A stretch of DNA of 64,000 nt from assembly GCF_001613345.1 (NCBI RefSeq), contig NZ_BDCE01000007.1:1-64000 (forward strand), given 5' to 3'. Each line of letters begins with the position of its first letter. Within the stretch, counting starts at the first letter, position 1. Shown here piece after piece: positions 37,450 through 45,018 of the stretch. The translations under genes and the position numbers were made by a program. The notes under the pieces are model-generated. The model worked only from the letters and a program-made list of their open reading frames with translations, was not told the origin of the DNA and made no database searches. Source of the DNA: Nocardia uniformis NBRC 13702 (lineage in GTDB: Bacteria; Actinomycetota; Actinomycetes; Mycobacteriales; Mycobacteriaceae).

Positions 37450-37665
37450 ATGCGAAGGCTACGAGGGTTTTTCATCGAAACGGCGTTTATAATGCTGGCG
37501 GCGCTGGCCACCTCGGTGATCCTGTCGTTCGTATTCGAGGTCGATGGAACATGGCTGACCGTCGTGTCGGTATCGGTGGGCATGATCCTGGGTAAGACGG
37601 TCAGCGCCGCCGTGTGTGCCCGCCCAGCCGGAGCGAAGCGGAGTGGGCCGCCACCGGCCGTGTAG
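37450..37665 (+). CDS. Small two-helix membrane protein
   Basis: 71 residues. Two hydrophobic stretches (FFIETAFIMLAALATSVIL and WLTVVSVSVGMILGKTVSAA) with a basic N-terminus (MRRLRG). GGGGGA lies 8 nt before ATG 37450, a convincing ribosome-binding site. No family recognised. It ends 11 bp before the DUF5926 start; the earlier in-frame region to 37300 overlaps glpQ and is discarded. Confidence 0.65.
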   Translation: MRRLRGFFIETAFIMLAALATSVILSFVFEVDGTWLTVVSVSVGMILGKTVSAAVCARPAGAKRSGPPPAV

Positions 37666-37676
37666 TTTTTGGACCC

Positions 37677-38594
37677 ATGGGTAAGAGCAAGCGCAACAGT
37701 CCCAAGCCGGATAGCAATCGGGCGCAGAAGCTGGCCGAGCGCCGCGCCGCGCAGGAGCAGGCTGCCAAGACGGTCACGCGGCCGTTCGAGGGGCTGGCCG
37801 CGGAATGCGATCTGGTCGCGCTACGGGAGTTCGTGCCGTCGGCGACCGCGACACTGAAGCTGTCGCCGAATATCGCCCCGGAGCGCCCCGTCGTTCTCGC
37901 CACCGTGCTGCCCGGTGCCGTCGCGGCGCTGGTGCGCGCCGGGGACGAGCCGACCGGATTCGTCGGTGTGCAGGTGCAGTTCCAGTCCGCCGATCCGTCC
38001 GCTGATCTGGCCGGTTCGATTCTGTGGACGCAGTCCGCCGAACCGGGTGAATCGCTGGCGCACGCCACCGTCGACGGGGTGCCGGGCCTGGCCGATGTAC
38101 TCGATCCGGGTGCGGCACTGGATATCACCGTGCATCAGGACTTCAACTGGTGGGTTCCGGAGGGTGTCACCCCGGACCCGCAGGTGGCCGCCACCATCGA
38201 GCAGGCGAATCAGGCGATTATGACCTCGGCGCGCCTCGAGCTGGGCGCGGACGCCGTCGGCGCGGCCTGGTGGGTGGACGCGGGCGAGAAGGCGCATCTG
38301 CGCTGGGTGCGGCCGGAGGACGAGGACGCGCTCATGCTGGCGCTGGCCCGGGTGCACGCCGCCGGTCACCTGCATCTGGGTGAGGGTTCGCGGTTCGCGG
38401 GTTCGTTCCGTACCCATGGCGTGCTGGTGCCGGTATTCGATCTGGACCCGGAGCGGCACGCCAACGAATGGGTGGCCGGTGCGACCGAATTCGGTGCGCG
38501 GCTGTCGGCGGCGCTCGCGAATACGGAGCCGATGACCAGTGCCGAGCGGCGCTCCCGCGACGGACTGCGTTCCCGGCAGGTCACGCTGCGCTGA
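37677..38594 (+). CDS. DUF5926 family protein
   Basis: 305 residues. The basic start MGKSKRNSPKPDSNRAQKLA and the following FEGLAAECDLVALREFVPSA are the signature of this actinobacterial family. A DFNWWVPEGV block lies near 152 and FAGSFRTHGVLVPVFDL near 240. The protein is soluble with an unknown role. TAGTTT 8 nt before ATG 37677 suggests a leaderless transcript. No enzyme motif is visible. Confidence 0.85.
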   Translation: MGKSKRNSPKPDSNRAQKLAERRAAQEQAAKTVTRPFEGLAAECDLVALREFVPSATATLKLSPNIAPERPVVLATVLPGAVAALVRAGDEPTGFVGVQVQFQSADPSADLAGSILWTQSAEPGESLAHATVDGVPGLADVLDPGAALDITVHQDFNWWVPEGVTPDPQVAATIEQANQAIMTSARLELGADAVGAAWWVDAGEKAHLRWVRPEDEDALMLALARVHAAGHLHLGEGSRFAGSFRTHGVLVPVFDLDPERHANEWVAGATEFGARLSAALANTEPMTSAERRSRDGLRSRQVTLR

Positions 38595-38663
38595 ACCGCA
38601 GGTCGCAGACGTGTTTCCAGGCCCGGAATTTTTACCGGAGAATTTTTTGAAAAACCCTCATTT

Positions 38664-38739
38664 CTAACCTCTGTCTCGGTTAGGTTCTCATCACCCCTCG
38701 AGGTCGGGGGCGGTGAGAACCCCTCACCGAGTTGGTTAG
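38664..38739 (+). promoter_or_regulatory. Structured leader of the 18-residue mini-gene
   Basis: GGTTCTCA (38683-38690) pairs with TGAGAACC (38714-38721), enclosing a CCCC/GGGG stem. CTAACC (38664-38669) can pair with GGTTAG at either 38678-38683 or 38734-38739. The second option reaches the base of the ribosome-binding site (GAGGAAA), so alternative folds could gate translation. The DNA just upstream (38625-38660) is T/A-rich, a likely promoter. Confidence 0.45.
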
Positions 38740-38755
38740 AGATTGAGGAAATATC

Positions 38756-38812
38756 ATGGAAGCGATCCTGGAACTCATCACCGGTCTTCTCGGCAGCCTC
38801 AGCGCTGAGTAA
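38756..38812 (+). CDS. 18-residue amphipathic small protein
   Basis: The frame reads MEAILELITGLLGSLSAE and TAA. GATTGAGGAAATATC precedes the ATG (GAGGAAA at good distance). The peptide would form an amphipathic helix with a Leu/Ile face, like small membrane-active or membrane-anchored peptides. It has its own structured leader and is followed after 25 bp by a 17-bp terminator hairpin, so it looks like a complete transcription unit, 94 bp from the convergent bfrB stop. Homology cannot be judged at this length; the function is unknown. This is the best candidate for an overlooked gene. Confidence 0.6.
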   Translation: MEAILELITGLLGSLSAE

Positions 38813-38837
38813 GCAAGGCCTACCATCAGGTAGATAA

Positions 38838-38879
38838 AACGGCAGGCTCGGTCCAGCGCAAGGGACCGAGCCTGCCGTT
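38838..38879. terminator. 17-bp terminator between the mini-gene and bfrB
   Basis: Bases 38838-38854 (AACGGCAGGCTCGGTCC) pair perfectly with 38863-38879 across AGCGCAAG. It is preceded by AAAA and followed by TCTGCT, so it can serve both convergent units. Confidence 0.9.
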
Positions 38880-38906
38880 CTGCTATTCGTTCGGGAAAGT
38901 CCCGAA

Positions 38907-39461
38907 TTAGAGGTGGCCACCCGCCGTGGACGGCGCGCCGGAGGCATCCGACGGACCACTCATCTCGCGGGAAACGAAATTCTCCAGGTCGAACAGATTC
39001 GAGGCGGCCCGCTCGGCGACATTGACGAGGGTGGTCATATGGGCGACCTCCTCGACCTGCTCCTTCAGGAACCACTGCATGAACTGTTCGCCCAGGTAGT
39101 CGCCCTCTTCGCGGGCGGTGCTGGCGAGCTGGACGATCTGATCGGTGACCGCCTTCTCCTGCGCCAGCGCCAGTGCGAGCGCTTCCTTCGCATTCGAGAA
39201 TTGCGACTTCGCGGCGTCGACGTCGGAGAATTCGACATTGATATCGCGATCGAGGAAGTACTGCACGATCATCATTGCGTGATTGCGCTCTTCCACGGCC
39301 TGCTTGTAGAAATGCTTCGCCAGCACGGGCAGATCCGCATTGTCGAACCACACCGCCATGGCGATGTACTGGTGTTCGGCGTTGAATTCGTTCCGGATCT
39401 GGTCGTGCAGCAGTGCGTGGAACTTGCTGCGCTGAGTCTTGGCTTGGCTGGACATAGACAT
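38907..39461 (-). CDS. bfrB: Ferritin, BfrB type (non-haem)
   Basis: 184 residues, close to M. tuberculosis BfrB (181). Ferroxidase residues are visible: E in RNEFNAEHQYIA, ExxH in AVEERNHAMM, and E/Q in FLKEQVEEVAHM. The C-terminal tail SGAPSTAGGHL matches the mycobacterial tail that guides iron release. It oxidises Fe2+ and stores iron in a 24-mer. I choose ATG 39461; ATG 39455 is equally possible, and the extra ten upstream residues are unlikely. A four-part CCTTATTG array lies 40-100 bp upstream in place of an IdeR box. Confidence 0.95.
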   Translation of the reverse strand: MSMSSQAKTQRSKFHALLHDQIRNEFNAEHQYIAMAVWFDNADLPVLAKHFYKQAVEERNHAMMIVQYFLDRDINVEFSDVDAAKSQFSNAKEALALALAQEKAVTDQIVQLASTAREEGDYLGEQFMQWFLKEQVEEVAHMTTLVNVAERAASNLFDLENFVSREMSGPSDASGAPSTAGGHL

Positions 39462-39495
39462 GACATTAACGCTGGTCAGACTGCCTGTCATCCAA

Positions 39496-39559
39496 GTGCA
39501 GCCTTATTGAGTGCAGCCTTATTGAGGCAAGTATTGCCTCAATAAGGCTGCCCTTATTG
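39496..39559. promoter_or_regulatory. CCTTATTG array upstream of bfrB, candidate operator
   Basis: GCAGCCTTATTGAGGCAA (39513-39530), GTA, then its perfect reverse complement (39534-39551). The left part is also repeated in tandem: GTGCAGCCTTATTGA at 39496 and 39511. A fourth half-site, CCTTATTG, lies at 39552-39559. Four 8-mers thus sit between the LCP stop (39563) and the bfrB start (39461). The region is AT-rich against the local background. Confidence 0.65.
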
Positions 39560-39562
39560 GGT

Positions 39563-40981
39563 CTAATCGGCGGTTGTGAGCAGTTCGCCGGGTATCGGTT
39601 TGTCGTCGGCGAGGGCCTCGAAGAACTGACTCGCCCTCTCCTTGTCCCACAACAGCACATTGCCGACATCCGTGTCGATGAATCCGCCGATCGGCACCGT
39701 GGTGGCGATGGGATCGGCGCGCAGGGCCCAACCCAGGCGGGCCAGATCCCAGACATGCGCGCCCCTGTCGACCTTCAGCGACTTGGTCAAGCCCTGTAGC
39801 AGCGGCCACGCCCGGAACGGGTTGGCGAGGGTGCTCGCGCCGGTCGCCTTCTTCAGCAGGGCGGCCATGAACAGGCGCTGATTGTTCATACGATCCAGAT
39901 CGGCCAGCGCGGTCGCGCGACTGCGCACGAAGCCCAGGGAGTTCGCGCCGTTGAGGTGCTGGCAGCCCGCCGGGAGATTGATTCCCGCGAGGGGGTCGTC
40001 GATGGCATTGGGCAGGCACATATCGATACCGCCGACCGCGTCCACGATATCGGCGAAACCACCGAACCCGATCTGTGCGTAATGGTCGATCCGCAGGCCG
40101 GTAGCGATCTCCACGGTCTGAGTCAGCAGTTGGGGGCCGCCGAAGGCGAAGGCGGAATTGAGCTTGTCCCTGCCGTAGCCGGGAATGCTCACGTACGAGT
40201 CGCGCGGCAGGCTCACCAGCGTGGGGGAACCGGACTTCGGAATGTGGATCAAGATAATGGTGTCGGTCCGTTCCGAGCCGACCTCGCCACCGGTCGCCAA
40301 CTCCCGCTCTTGCTCCGGAGTCAGCCCGGACCGGCTGTCCGAACCCACCAGCAGCCAATTCGTTCCGGGCGTGTCGCCGACCCGATCCGCGTAACCCGGG
40401 AGCGCGTCGATGCGGACCAGATTGTTCTCGACATAGAAGGCCGCGGCGAACGGGAGGATGAGCAGCAGGATCAGTAGCGCCAGGAACCAGCGGCCCCAGT
40501 GGCGTTTACGTCTGGGGCGCGGCTCCCGCGGTGGTTTGCCGCCGCCGCGTTTGGTGCGCGGCAGGGACGGTGGGGGTGGCGTGCCTTCCCGGTAGGGGCG
40601 CGGACGCTGGGTGGGGGCATGCGTGGGTGCGCCCGAATCCCGGTCCGCCGCACCGAGTTTGCGAGTGGCACGGTTCTGGACCGGCATAGCCGCGCGCGGC
40701 GGCTGTCCCTGGCCCCGGCGACGGTCGGCCTCCGGGGGACGCGCGTTCGGGTTGCGCTGCGGCTGCGGATTGCGCGCGTTCGGGTTGCGCGGGGGTGGCG
40801 GGTTGCGTGGCGGCTGTGGGGCGCGCGCCGGATTCTGGCGTGGCGGCGGCGCCGGATTGCCGTACCTGGATTCGCCTGGATGTGGCAGCGGTCGCTGCGG
40901 ATGTGCCGGGGGCTGGCCCGCCCGGCCCGGCGGTGGCTCCCGGCGCATCCGTGCATTGTGCCGGGGGTCGTCGCCGTTCAT
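39563..40981 (-). CDS. LytR-CpsA-Psr (LCP) family ligase
   Basis: 472 residues. A 160-residue cytoplasmic N-terminus is dominated by Pro, Arg and Asn with repeated RNP-type motifs. One membrane helix follows (about 166-188), then the LCP domain: NWLLVGSDSRSG, SERTDTIILIHIPKSG, LVSLPRDSYVSIPGYGRDKLNSA and GFVRSRA. LCP enzymes attach arabinogalactan (in mycolata) or other polymers to peptidoglycan outside the membrane, using polyprenyl-phosphate donors. TACAGT 7 nt before ATG 40981 suggests a leaderless start; GTG 40984 is an alternative. Confidence 0.93.
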   Translation of the reverse strand: MNGDDPRHNARMRREPPPGRAGQPPAHPQRPLPHPGESRYGNPAPPPRQNPARAPQPPRNPPPPRNPNARNPQPQRNPNARPPEADRRRGQGQPPRAAMPVQNRATRKLGAADRDSGAPTHAPTQRPRPYREGTPPPPSLPRTKRGGGKPPREPRPRRKRHWGRWFLALLILLLILPFAAAFYVENNLVRIDALPGYADRVGDTPGTNWLLVGSDSRSGLTPEQERELATGGEVGSERTDTIILIHIPKSGSPTLVSLPRDSYVSIPGYGRDKLNSAFAFGGPQLLTQTVEIATGLRIDHYAQIGFGGFADIVDAVGGIDMCLPNAIDDPLAGINLPAGCQHLNGANSLGFVRSRATALADLDRMNNQRLFMAALLKKATGASTLANPFRAWPLLQGLTKSLKVDRGAHVWDLARLGWALRADPIATTVPIGGFIDTDVGNVLLWDKERASQFFEALADDKPIPGELLTTAD

Positions 40982-41030
40982 CACTGAGACTGTACTTATT
41001 CACCGACCCGGGCGGTTCATCTCGATGTCG

Positions 41031-41819
41031 TCACGGCAGCCAGGAGACCTGTCCACGCAAGAACGTGTACCCGATATAGGCGACCGTATCGATGAGCGCG
41101 TGTGCCAGCAGCAGCGGCCACAGCCGCCCGGTGCGTTGCCAGTATCGGCCGAATATCACGCCCATCACCAGGTTGCCGATACCCCCGCCGAGACCCTGGT
41201 ACAGGTGATAGCTGCCCCGCAGCACGGCCGACGCCACCAGTGACCGGTTCTCCGACCACCCCAGCGCCCGCAATCGCGAAATCAGCCATGCGACAACGAG
41301 AATCTCCTCGGCCGCCGAATTCGCCCACGCCGACAACACCAGTACCGGCAGCCGCCACCAGTGCTCCAGCGAACTGGGCACGATGGTCACGCTGATTCCC
41401 ATTGCGTGCGCTACCAGGTACAGCGCCAAACCCGGCAGCCCGATCACCGCCGCCAGGACCAGTCCGGGCAGGACGTCACCGCGCCACCGCATCCGGGCCA
41501 GTCCGATCGCTCGCGGCCCGATCCCGCTGCGCCACAACAGATAAAGCCCCAGCGCCGCCCACCCCAGCAGGCGCGCCACACTCAGCAGCTGAAATAGCAG
41601 GTCGATAACCGACTGTGCCGCCCGTGGCGCGTTCAACGCCACGGTCTGCCCGCCGACCCCACCCGGCGACAGCGCACTCTCGATGAGCGACAGCGCCGCA
41701 TTGGCCCCACTCAGCCCGAAGGTGACCACCAGGACGACAAGAATTTCGAGCCGTATAGCCCGCTTCTCCCGCTCGGACGCGGGCGCTGGCCACACGGGCG
41801 GGGAATCAGCCGAAACCAT
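41031..41819 (-). CDS. CPBP family intramembrane glutamic endopeptidase
   Basis: 262 residues, about seven helices. The three CPBP/Abi motifs are present: EE in NSAAEEILVVAWLISRL, YHLYQG, and HALIDT. These proteases cleave membrane substrates, related to CAAX prenyl endopeptidases; the substrate is unknown. TACATT lies 7 nt before ATG 41819; an upstream GTG at 41885 would add 22 residues. The LCP gene starts 49 bp downstream on the same strand, so an envelope-related operon is possible. Confidence 0.92.
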   Translation of the reverse strand: MVSADSPPVWPAPASEREKRAIRLEILVVLVVTFGLSGANAALSLIESALSPGGVGGQTVALNAPRAAQSVIDLLFQLLSVARLLGWAALGLYLLWRSGIGPRAIGLARMRWRGDVLPGLVLAAVIGLPGLALYLVAHAMGISVTIVPSSLEHWWRLPVLVLSAWANSAAEEILVVAWLISRLRALGWSENRSLVASAVLRGSYHLYQGLGGGIGNLVMGVIFGRYWQRTGRLWPLLLAHALIDTVAYIGYTFLRGQVSWLP

Positions 41820-41926
41820 GCTGGCCAATGTAAGCGCCGGGTGGTGTCCGCCCGGCACCGGCGGAGCCGAGGCAATCCCCGCCATAGCTCTCGCCCAGGG
41901 GCAATCGGACCGATCCGCTGAGAAGG

Positions 41927-42703
41927 TCAGCGCGCGCGGCGCAGGCCCGTGCGTACGCCGCAGCCCGCCAGGGCGCGGACGGCGCGGCTGAGGGCCTCGA
42001 TGTCGTCGGCGGGGAACTCGAAGGGGAGGCGGATGTCATGGTCCTGCTCGGCGGCTTCGACCCGGAGCGTGACGCCGTAGCGGTCGATGGCGAGGGGGTG
42101 GATGAGCGAGCCGCGGCGCAGGTGGGCGGGGATGCGGCGGGCGAGTTGGTCGATGACATCGCCGTGGTCGGCCTGCAGGTGTTGCAGCCAGGCGCCTTCC
42201 ATTTCGCAGAAGGGATCGGGGCGGGCGGCGCGCAGGCCGTCGCGGTCGACCGCTTCCGCGCCGGTGGAGTCGGCGAGGACGGCGGAGTCCACGACCAGGC
42301 GCAGCAGGGTGGTGGTGTGGCCGACATCGAGGAGATTGGGGTGCGGGTGGTCCTCGGCGACATGGGTGGCCAGGGCGCGCTGGGCATGGGCGGGGATGGC
42401 CCGAACCCAACCGCGCAGCCAGACGAGGGCGCGTACGGGTTCGCGCAGCACCAGGGGAGCGTGGTCGGTGAGTTCCAGAACCGCGGGGGAACCGACGCTG
42501 CCGCCATTGGCGACGAGCATGGCGGCGGTGGAGGTCATGGGCACCGCGATGACCGCGTCGCCGCACTGGCGCAGCAGGTGCACCGAGGTGGGGATGGGGT
42601 CGAGGCCGGGCAACGCCAGCATGGCCTGCTCGGCGTGGGAGCAGGCGCTGTGCACGCGTTCGGCGGTATTCGGGGCGACTGCGGTCGGTGCCGGGTGGGG
42701 CAT
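41927..42703 (-). CDS. DUF2470 domain protein (Rv3839-like)
   Basis: 258 residues, the same length I recall for M. tuberculosis Rv3839. The C-terminal DUF2470 module begins near 168 (EGAWLQHLQADHGDVIDQLA) and contains IDRYGVTLRVEA; DUF2470 occurs in HugZ-type haem oxygenases and flavin-like split-barrel proteins. Metal or haem use is inferred. Start ATG 42703 has GGAGG 5 nt upstream. An IdeR-like box ends 18-37 bp upstream, so repression by iron is expected; M. tuberculosis Rv3839 is a known IdeR target. Confidence 0.88.
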   Translation of the reverse strand: MPHPAPTAVAPNTAERVHSACSHAEQAMLALPGLDPIPTSVHLLRQCGDAVIAVPMTSTAAMLVANGGSVGSPAVLELTDHAPLVLREPVRALVWLRGWVRAIPAHAQRALATHVAEDHPHPNLLDVGHTTTLLRLVVDSAVLADSTGAEAVDRDGLRAARPDPFCEMEGAWLQHLQADHGDVIDQLARRIPAHLRRGSLIHPLAIDRYGVTLRVEAAEQDHDIRLPFEFPADDIEALSRAVRALAGCGVRTGLRRAR

Positions 42704-42721
42704 ACACACCTCCGATAGGAA

Positions 42722-42740
42722 TTAGGTAACCCTAAGCTAA
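42722..42740. promoter_or_regulatory. IdeR (iron) box
   Basis: TTAGGTAACCCTAAGCTAA matches the consensus TTAGGTTAGGCTAACCTAA at 15 of 19 positions. It lies 18 bp upstream of the leftward DUF2470 start and 92 bp from the rightward gene at 42833, so it most likely represses the DUF2470 gene when iron is ample. Confidence 0.75.
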
Positions 42741-42832
42741 GTGACGCACGTCGCTAGCGCAACTGGTAGCCCGGTGGAACCGGTGGCAGACGCTGTGGTG
42801 GATGCGATGGGTGTGATCGCTACGGTGAACCC

Positions 42833-43264
42833 GTGCCGCACGATCCCCACCCCGCGCCCGAGCCGATTCCGCTGTCGCTCTCGGTGCCCCCGCGCCCGGC
42901 TCGGGGGCTCACCGACGGCTTGGTTCGCGCTGTGTCGAGCGAGCCGGGGTCCCAGGTGTTGGATCTGGACGCGTCCGATACCTCCGTCGCCGAATTCCTG
43001 GTTCGGGTCGTCCATTCCGAGGGCGGTTTCGTGGCCCGGACCTCCTCGGGCGAACGCGCGGTCGCGATTATCGCCGCCACCGTCGCGGCCCTCATGGGCG
43101 AGGACATTCACGCGGCACTCACCGCACCCGATCTCGCCTTCCTGATCGGTCTGAAACCACCTGCCGTGGAAGCGCTGCGCGAGGTACTGCTCGCCATCGA
43201 GACCGATGATCAGGCGGGGGTCAACGCTGCGCTCGCGGTCCTGACCACCGCCGCCCGGCAGTAG
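42833..43264 (+). CDS. Hypothetical protein
   Basis: 143 residues, soluble and mainly helical. A Pro-rich start (PHDPHPAPEPIPL) leads to blocks GSQVLDLDASDTSVAEFLVR, HSEGGFVARTSSGERA and VEALREVLLAIETDD. No family recognised. TACGGT lies 6 nt before GTG 42833, suggesting leaderless expression. It is divergent from the IdeR-boxed DUF2470 gene and 172 bp ahead of pheA on the same strand. Confidence 0.7.
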   Translation: MPHDPHPAPEPIPLSLSVPPRPARGLTDGLVRAVSSEPGSQVLDLDASDTSVAEFLVRVVHSEGGFVARTSSGERAVAIIAATVAALMGEDIHAALTAPDLAFLIGLKPPAVEALREVLLAIETDDQAGVNAALAVLTTAARQ

Positions 43265-43436
43265 GGGTTCCACCGCGGATCTCGCGATGGCTGGGCGTGC
43301 CGGTGATCGCCAGTGAATGGCTACAAGATCGCCGTCGGTAGGTGCCGCAAGAAAAGTTGCCTGGTCAGCCACTCGTTAGGGTTCGCGTGCTCGCAATCGC
43401 GGAAGTGATGCGGCGCACGCAAGTAATCTCGTTACC

Positions 43437-44354
43437 GTGCCGCGCATTGCGTACTTCGGGCCGTCGGGAACTTTCACCGAGATGGCCCTCGCGAAATTGG
43501 AGTCCGTCGGAGCTTTCGACGGGCCGGTCGAACGTGTCCCCGCACCCAGTCAGGCGGCGACCATCGAGCTGGTTCGGGCCGGGAGCGTCGAGGGCGCGGT
43601 GGTACCCATCGAGAGTTCGGTGGAGGGTTCCATCGCGGTGACGCTGGATGCGTTGGCGCTGGGACCGCGGGTGCAGATCGTTGCCGAGACCGAGCTCGAT
43701 GTGGCGTTCACGATTGTCGGGCGGCCGGGAATCGAACTCGCCGACGTGAAAACGGTCGCCGCCTATCCGGTTGCCGCCGCCCAGGTGCGAATGTGGTTGG
43801 CGCACCGGCTGCCCGAGGCGGAGATGTTCACGTCGGCATCGAATGCGGCTGCCGCCGAGGATGTGGCGGCGGGCCACGCCGATGCCGCCGTTTCCACCGC
43901 TTTGGCCGGGCAGCGGCTCGGGTTGGCGGTACTCGCCGACGGGGTGGCCGACCATGATCAGGCCGTTACCCGGTTCGTGCTGGTGACTCGGCCGCAGGCC
44001 GCGCCGCCACGCACGGGTACCGATCGCACCTCCATCGTGCTGGAACTCGCCAATGAACCCGGTTCGCTCATGCGCGCCTTCGCCGAATTCGCTACGCGCG
44101 GTATAGATCTCACCCGCATCGAGTCTCGGCCGACCCGTACCGGCATGGGCACCTACCGGTTCTATCTGGACTGTGTCGGACATATCGACGACGCCGCCGT
44201 CGCCGAGGCGCTGAAGGCGCTGCACCGCACCGCCGCTCGGATTCGCTTCCTCGGATCCTGGCCCGCGACCTCGGCGTCCGGCGCACCGCCGCCGTCGGAC
44301 GAACCGGCGGCGGCCTGGCTGGCCGATCTGAAGAAGGGGGTGGCGGACCTGTGA
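43437..44354 (+). CDS. pheA: Prephenate dehydratase
   Basis: 305 residues. It converts prephenate to phenylpyruvate in phenylalanine synthesis. The dehydratase domain has YFGPSGTFTEMALAKL, VPIESSVEGSIAVT and the TRF motif (VTRFVLVTR, near 180). An ACT regulatory domain follows (SIVLELANEPGSLMRAFAEF, then GIDLTRIESRPTR), so Phe feedback control is likely. There is no chorismate mutase domain, as in mycobacteria. TAATCT 7 nt before GTG 43437 suggests a leaderless mRNA. The stop overlaps the next start by GTGA. Confidence 0.95.
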   Translation: MPRIAYFGPSGTFTEMALAKLESVGAFDGPVERVPAPSQAATIELVRAGSVEGAVVPIESSVEGSIAVTLDALALGPRVQIVAETELDVAFTIVGRPGIELADVKTVAAYPVAAAQVRMWLAHRLPEAEMFTSASNAAAAEDVAAGHADAAVSTALAGQRLGLAVLADGVADHDQAVTRFVLVTRPQAAPPRTGTDRTSIVLELANEPGSLMRAFAEFATRGIDLTRIESRPTRTGMGTYRFYLDCVGHIDDAAVAEALKALHRTAARIRFLGSWPATSASGAPPPSDEPAAAWLADLKKGVADL

Positions 44355-45013
44355 CAGGGAAACTGATCCTGGTACGACACGGCGAGACCGAAGGCAATGT
44401 CGCGAAGATTCTCGATACCCGGCTACCGGGACTGCCGCTGACCGAACGCGGTGTGGCACAGGCGAAGACATTCGGTGCCGCCCTGACCACCCGGCCGCGG
44501 CGACTATTTTCCTCCGAGGCGCTGCGCGCTCGCCAGACCGGCGGCTGTATCGAAGCCGCCACCGGGGTGCCGCTGGAGGTGCTCGAAGGATTGCAGGAGG
44601 TGCAGCTCGGCGACCTGGAGGGACTGAACACCTCGGACGCGCACGAAATCTTCCAGGATGTCTATCACCAGTGGCATGTGGGAGATCTCGGCGAGCGGGT
44701 ACCGGGCGGCGAAACCGGACACGAGGTGCTCGAACGCTACGTCCCCGAACTGGAACGCCTACGCGCGGAGTACCTCACCGGGGGCGATGCCGGTGATCTC
44801 ATCCTGGTCAGCCACGGCGCGGCCATGCGCCTGGTATCGCGTGAACTGACCGGTGTGCCAAGACTTTTCGCGGCCAATAATCACCTCGACAATACCGAGA
44901 CGATCGAACTGCTACCCACCGCGCACGGCGGGTGGGAGTGCACACGCTGGGGGCGCTACACGCCGCCGTTCGGCGAGGACATCTCGCCGATCAGCGACGA
45001 CCCGATGGGGTAG
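44351..45013 (+). CDS. Histidine phosphatase family protein (phosphoglycerate mutase-like, Rv3837c-like)
   Basis: 220 residues. LVRHGETEGN is the phosphohistidine motif and SHGAAMRL the second one; the acidic catalytic residue is in the EVQLGDLEGL loop. Coupled to pheA (GTGA overlap), as in M. tuberculosis Rv3838c-Rv3837c. The family includes mutases and phosphatases; the PheA coupling hints at a phosphatase in amino-acid metabolism, which is inference. It ends 5 bp from the convergent EspG gene. Confidence 0.9.
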   Translation: MTGKLILVRHGETEGNVAKILDTRLPGLPLTERGVAQAKTFGAALTTRPRRLFSSEALRARQTGGCIEAATGVPLEVLEGLQEVQLGDLEGLNTSDAHEIFQDVYHQWHVGDLGERVPGGETGHEVLERYVPELERLRAEYLTGGDAGDLILVSHGAAMRLVSRELTGVPRLFAANNHLDNTETIELLPTAHGGWECTRWGRYTPPFGEDISPISDDPMG

Positions 45014-45018
45014 AGCCA

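Noticed and set aside
38680..38698. IdeR box near the mini-gene
   Set aside because: TTAGGTT matches the first seven consensus bases, but only 11 of 19 positions agree overall.
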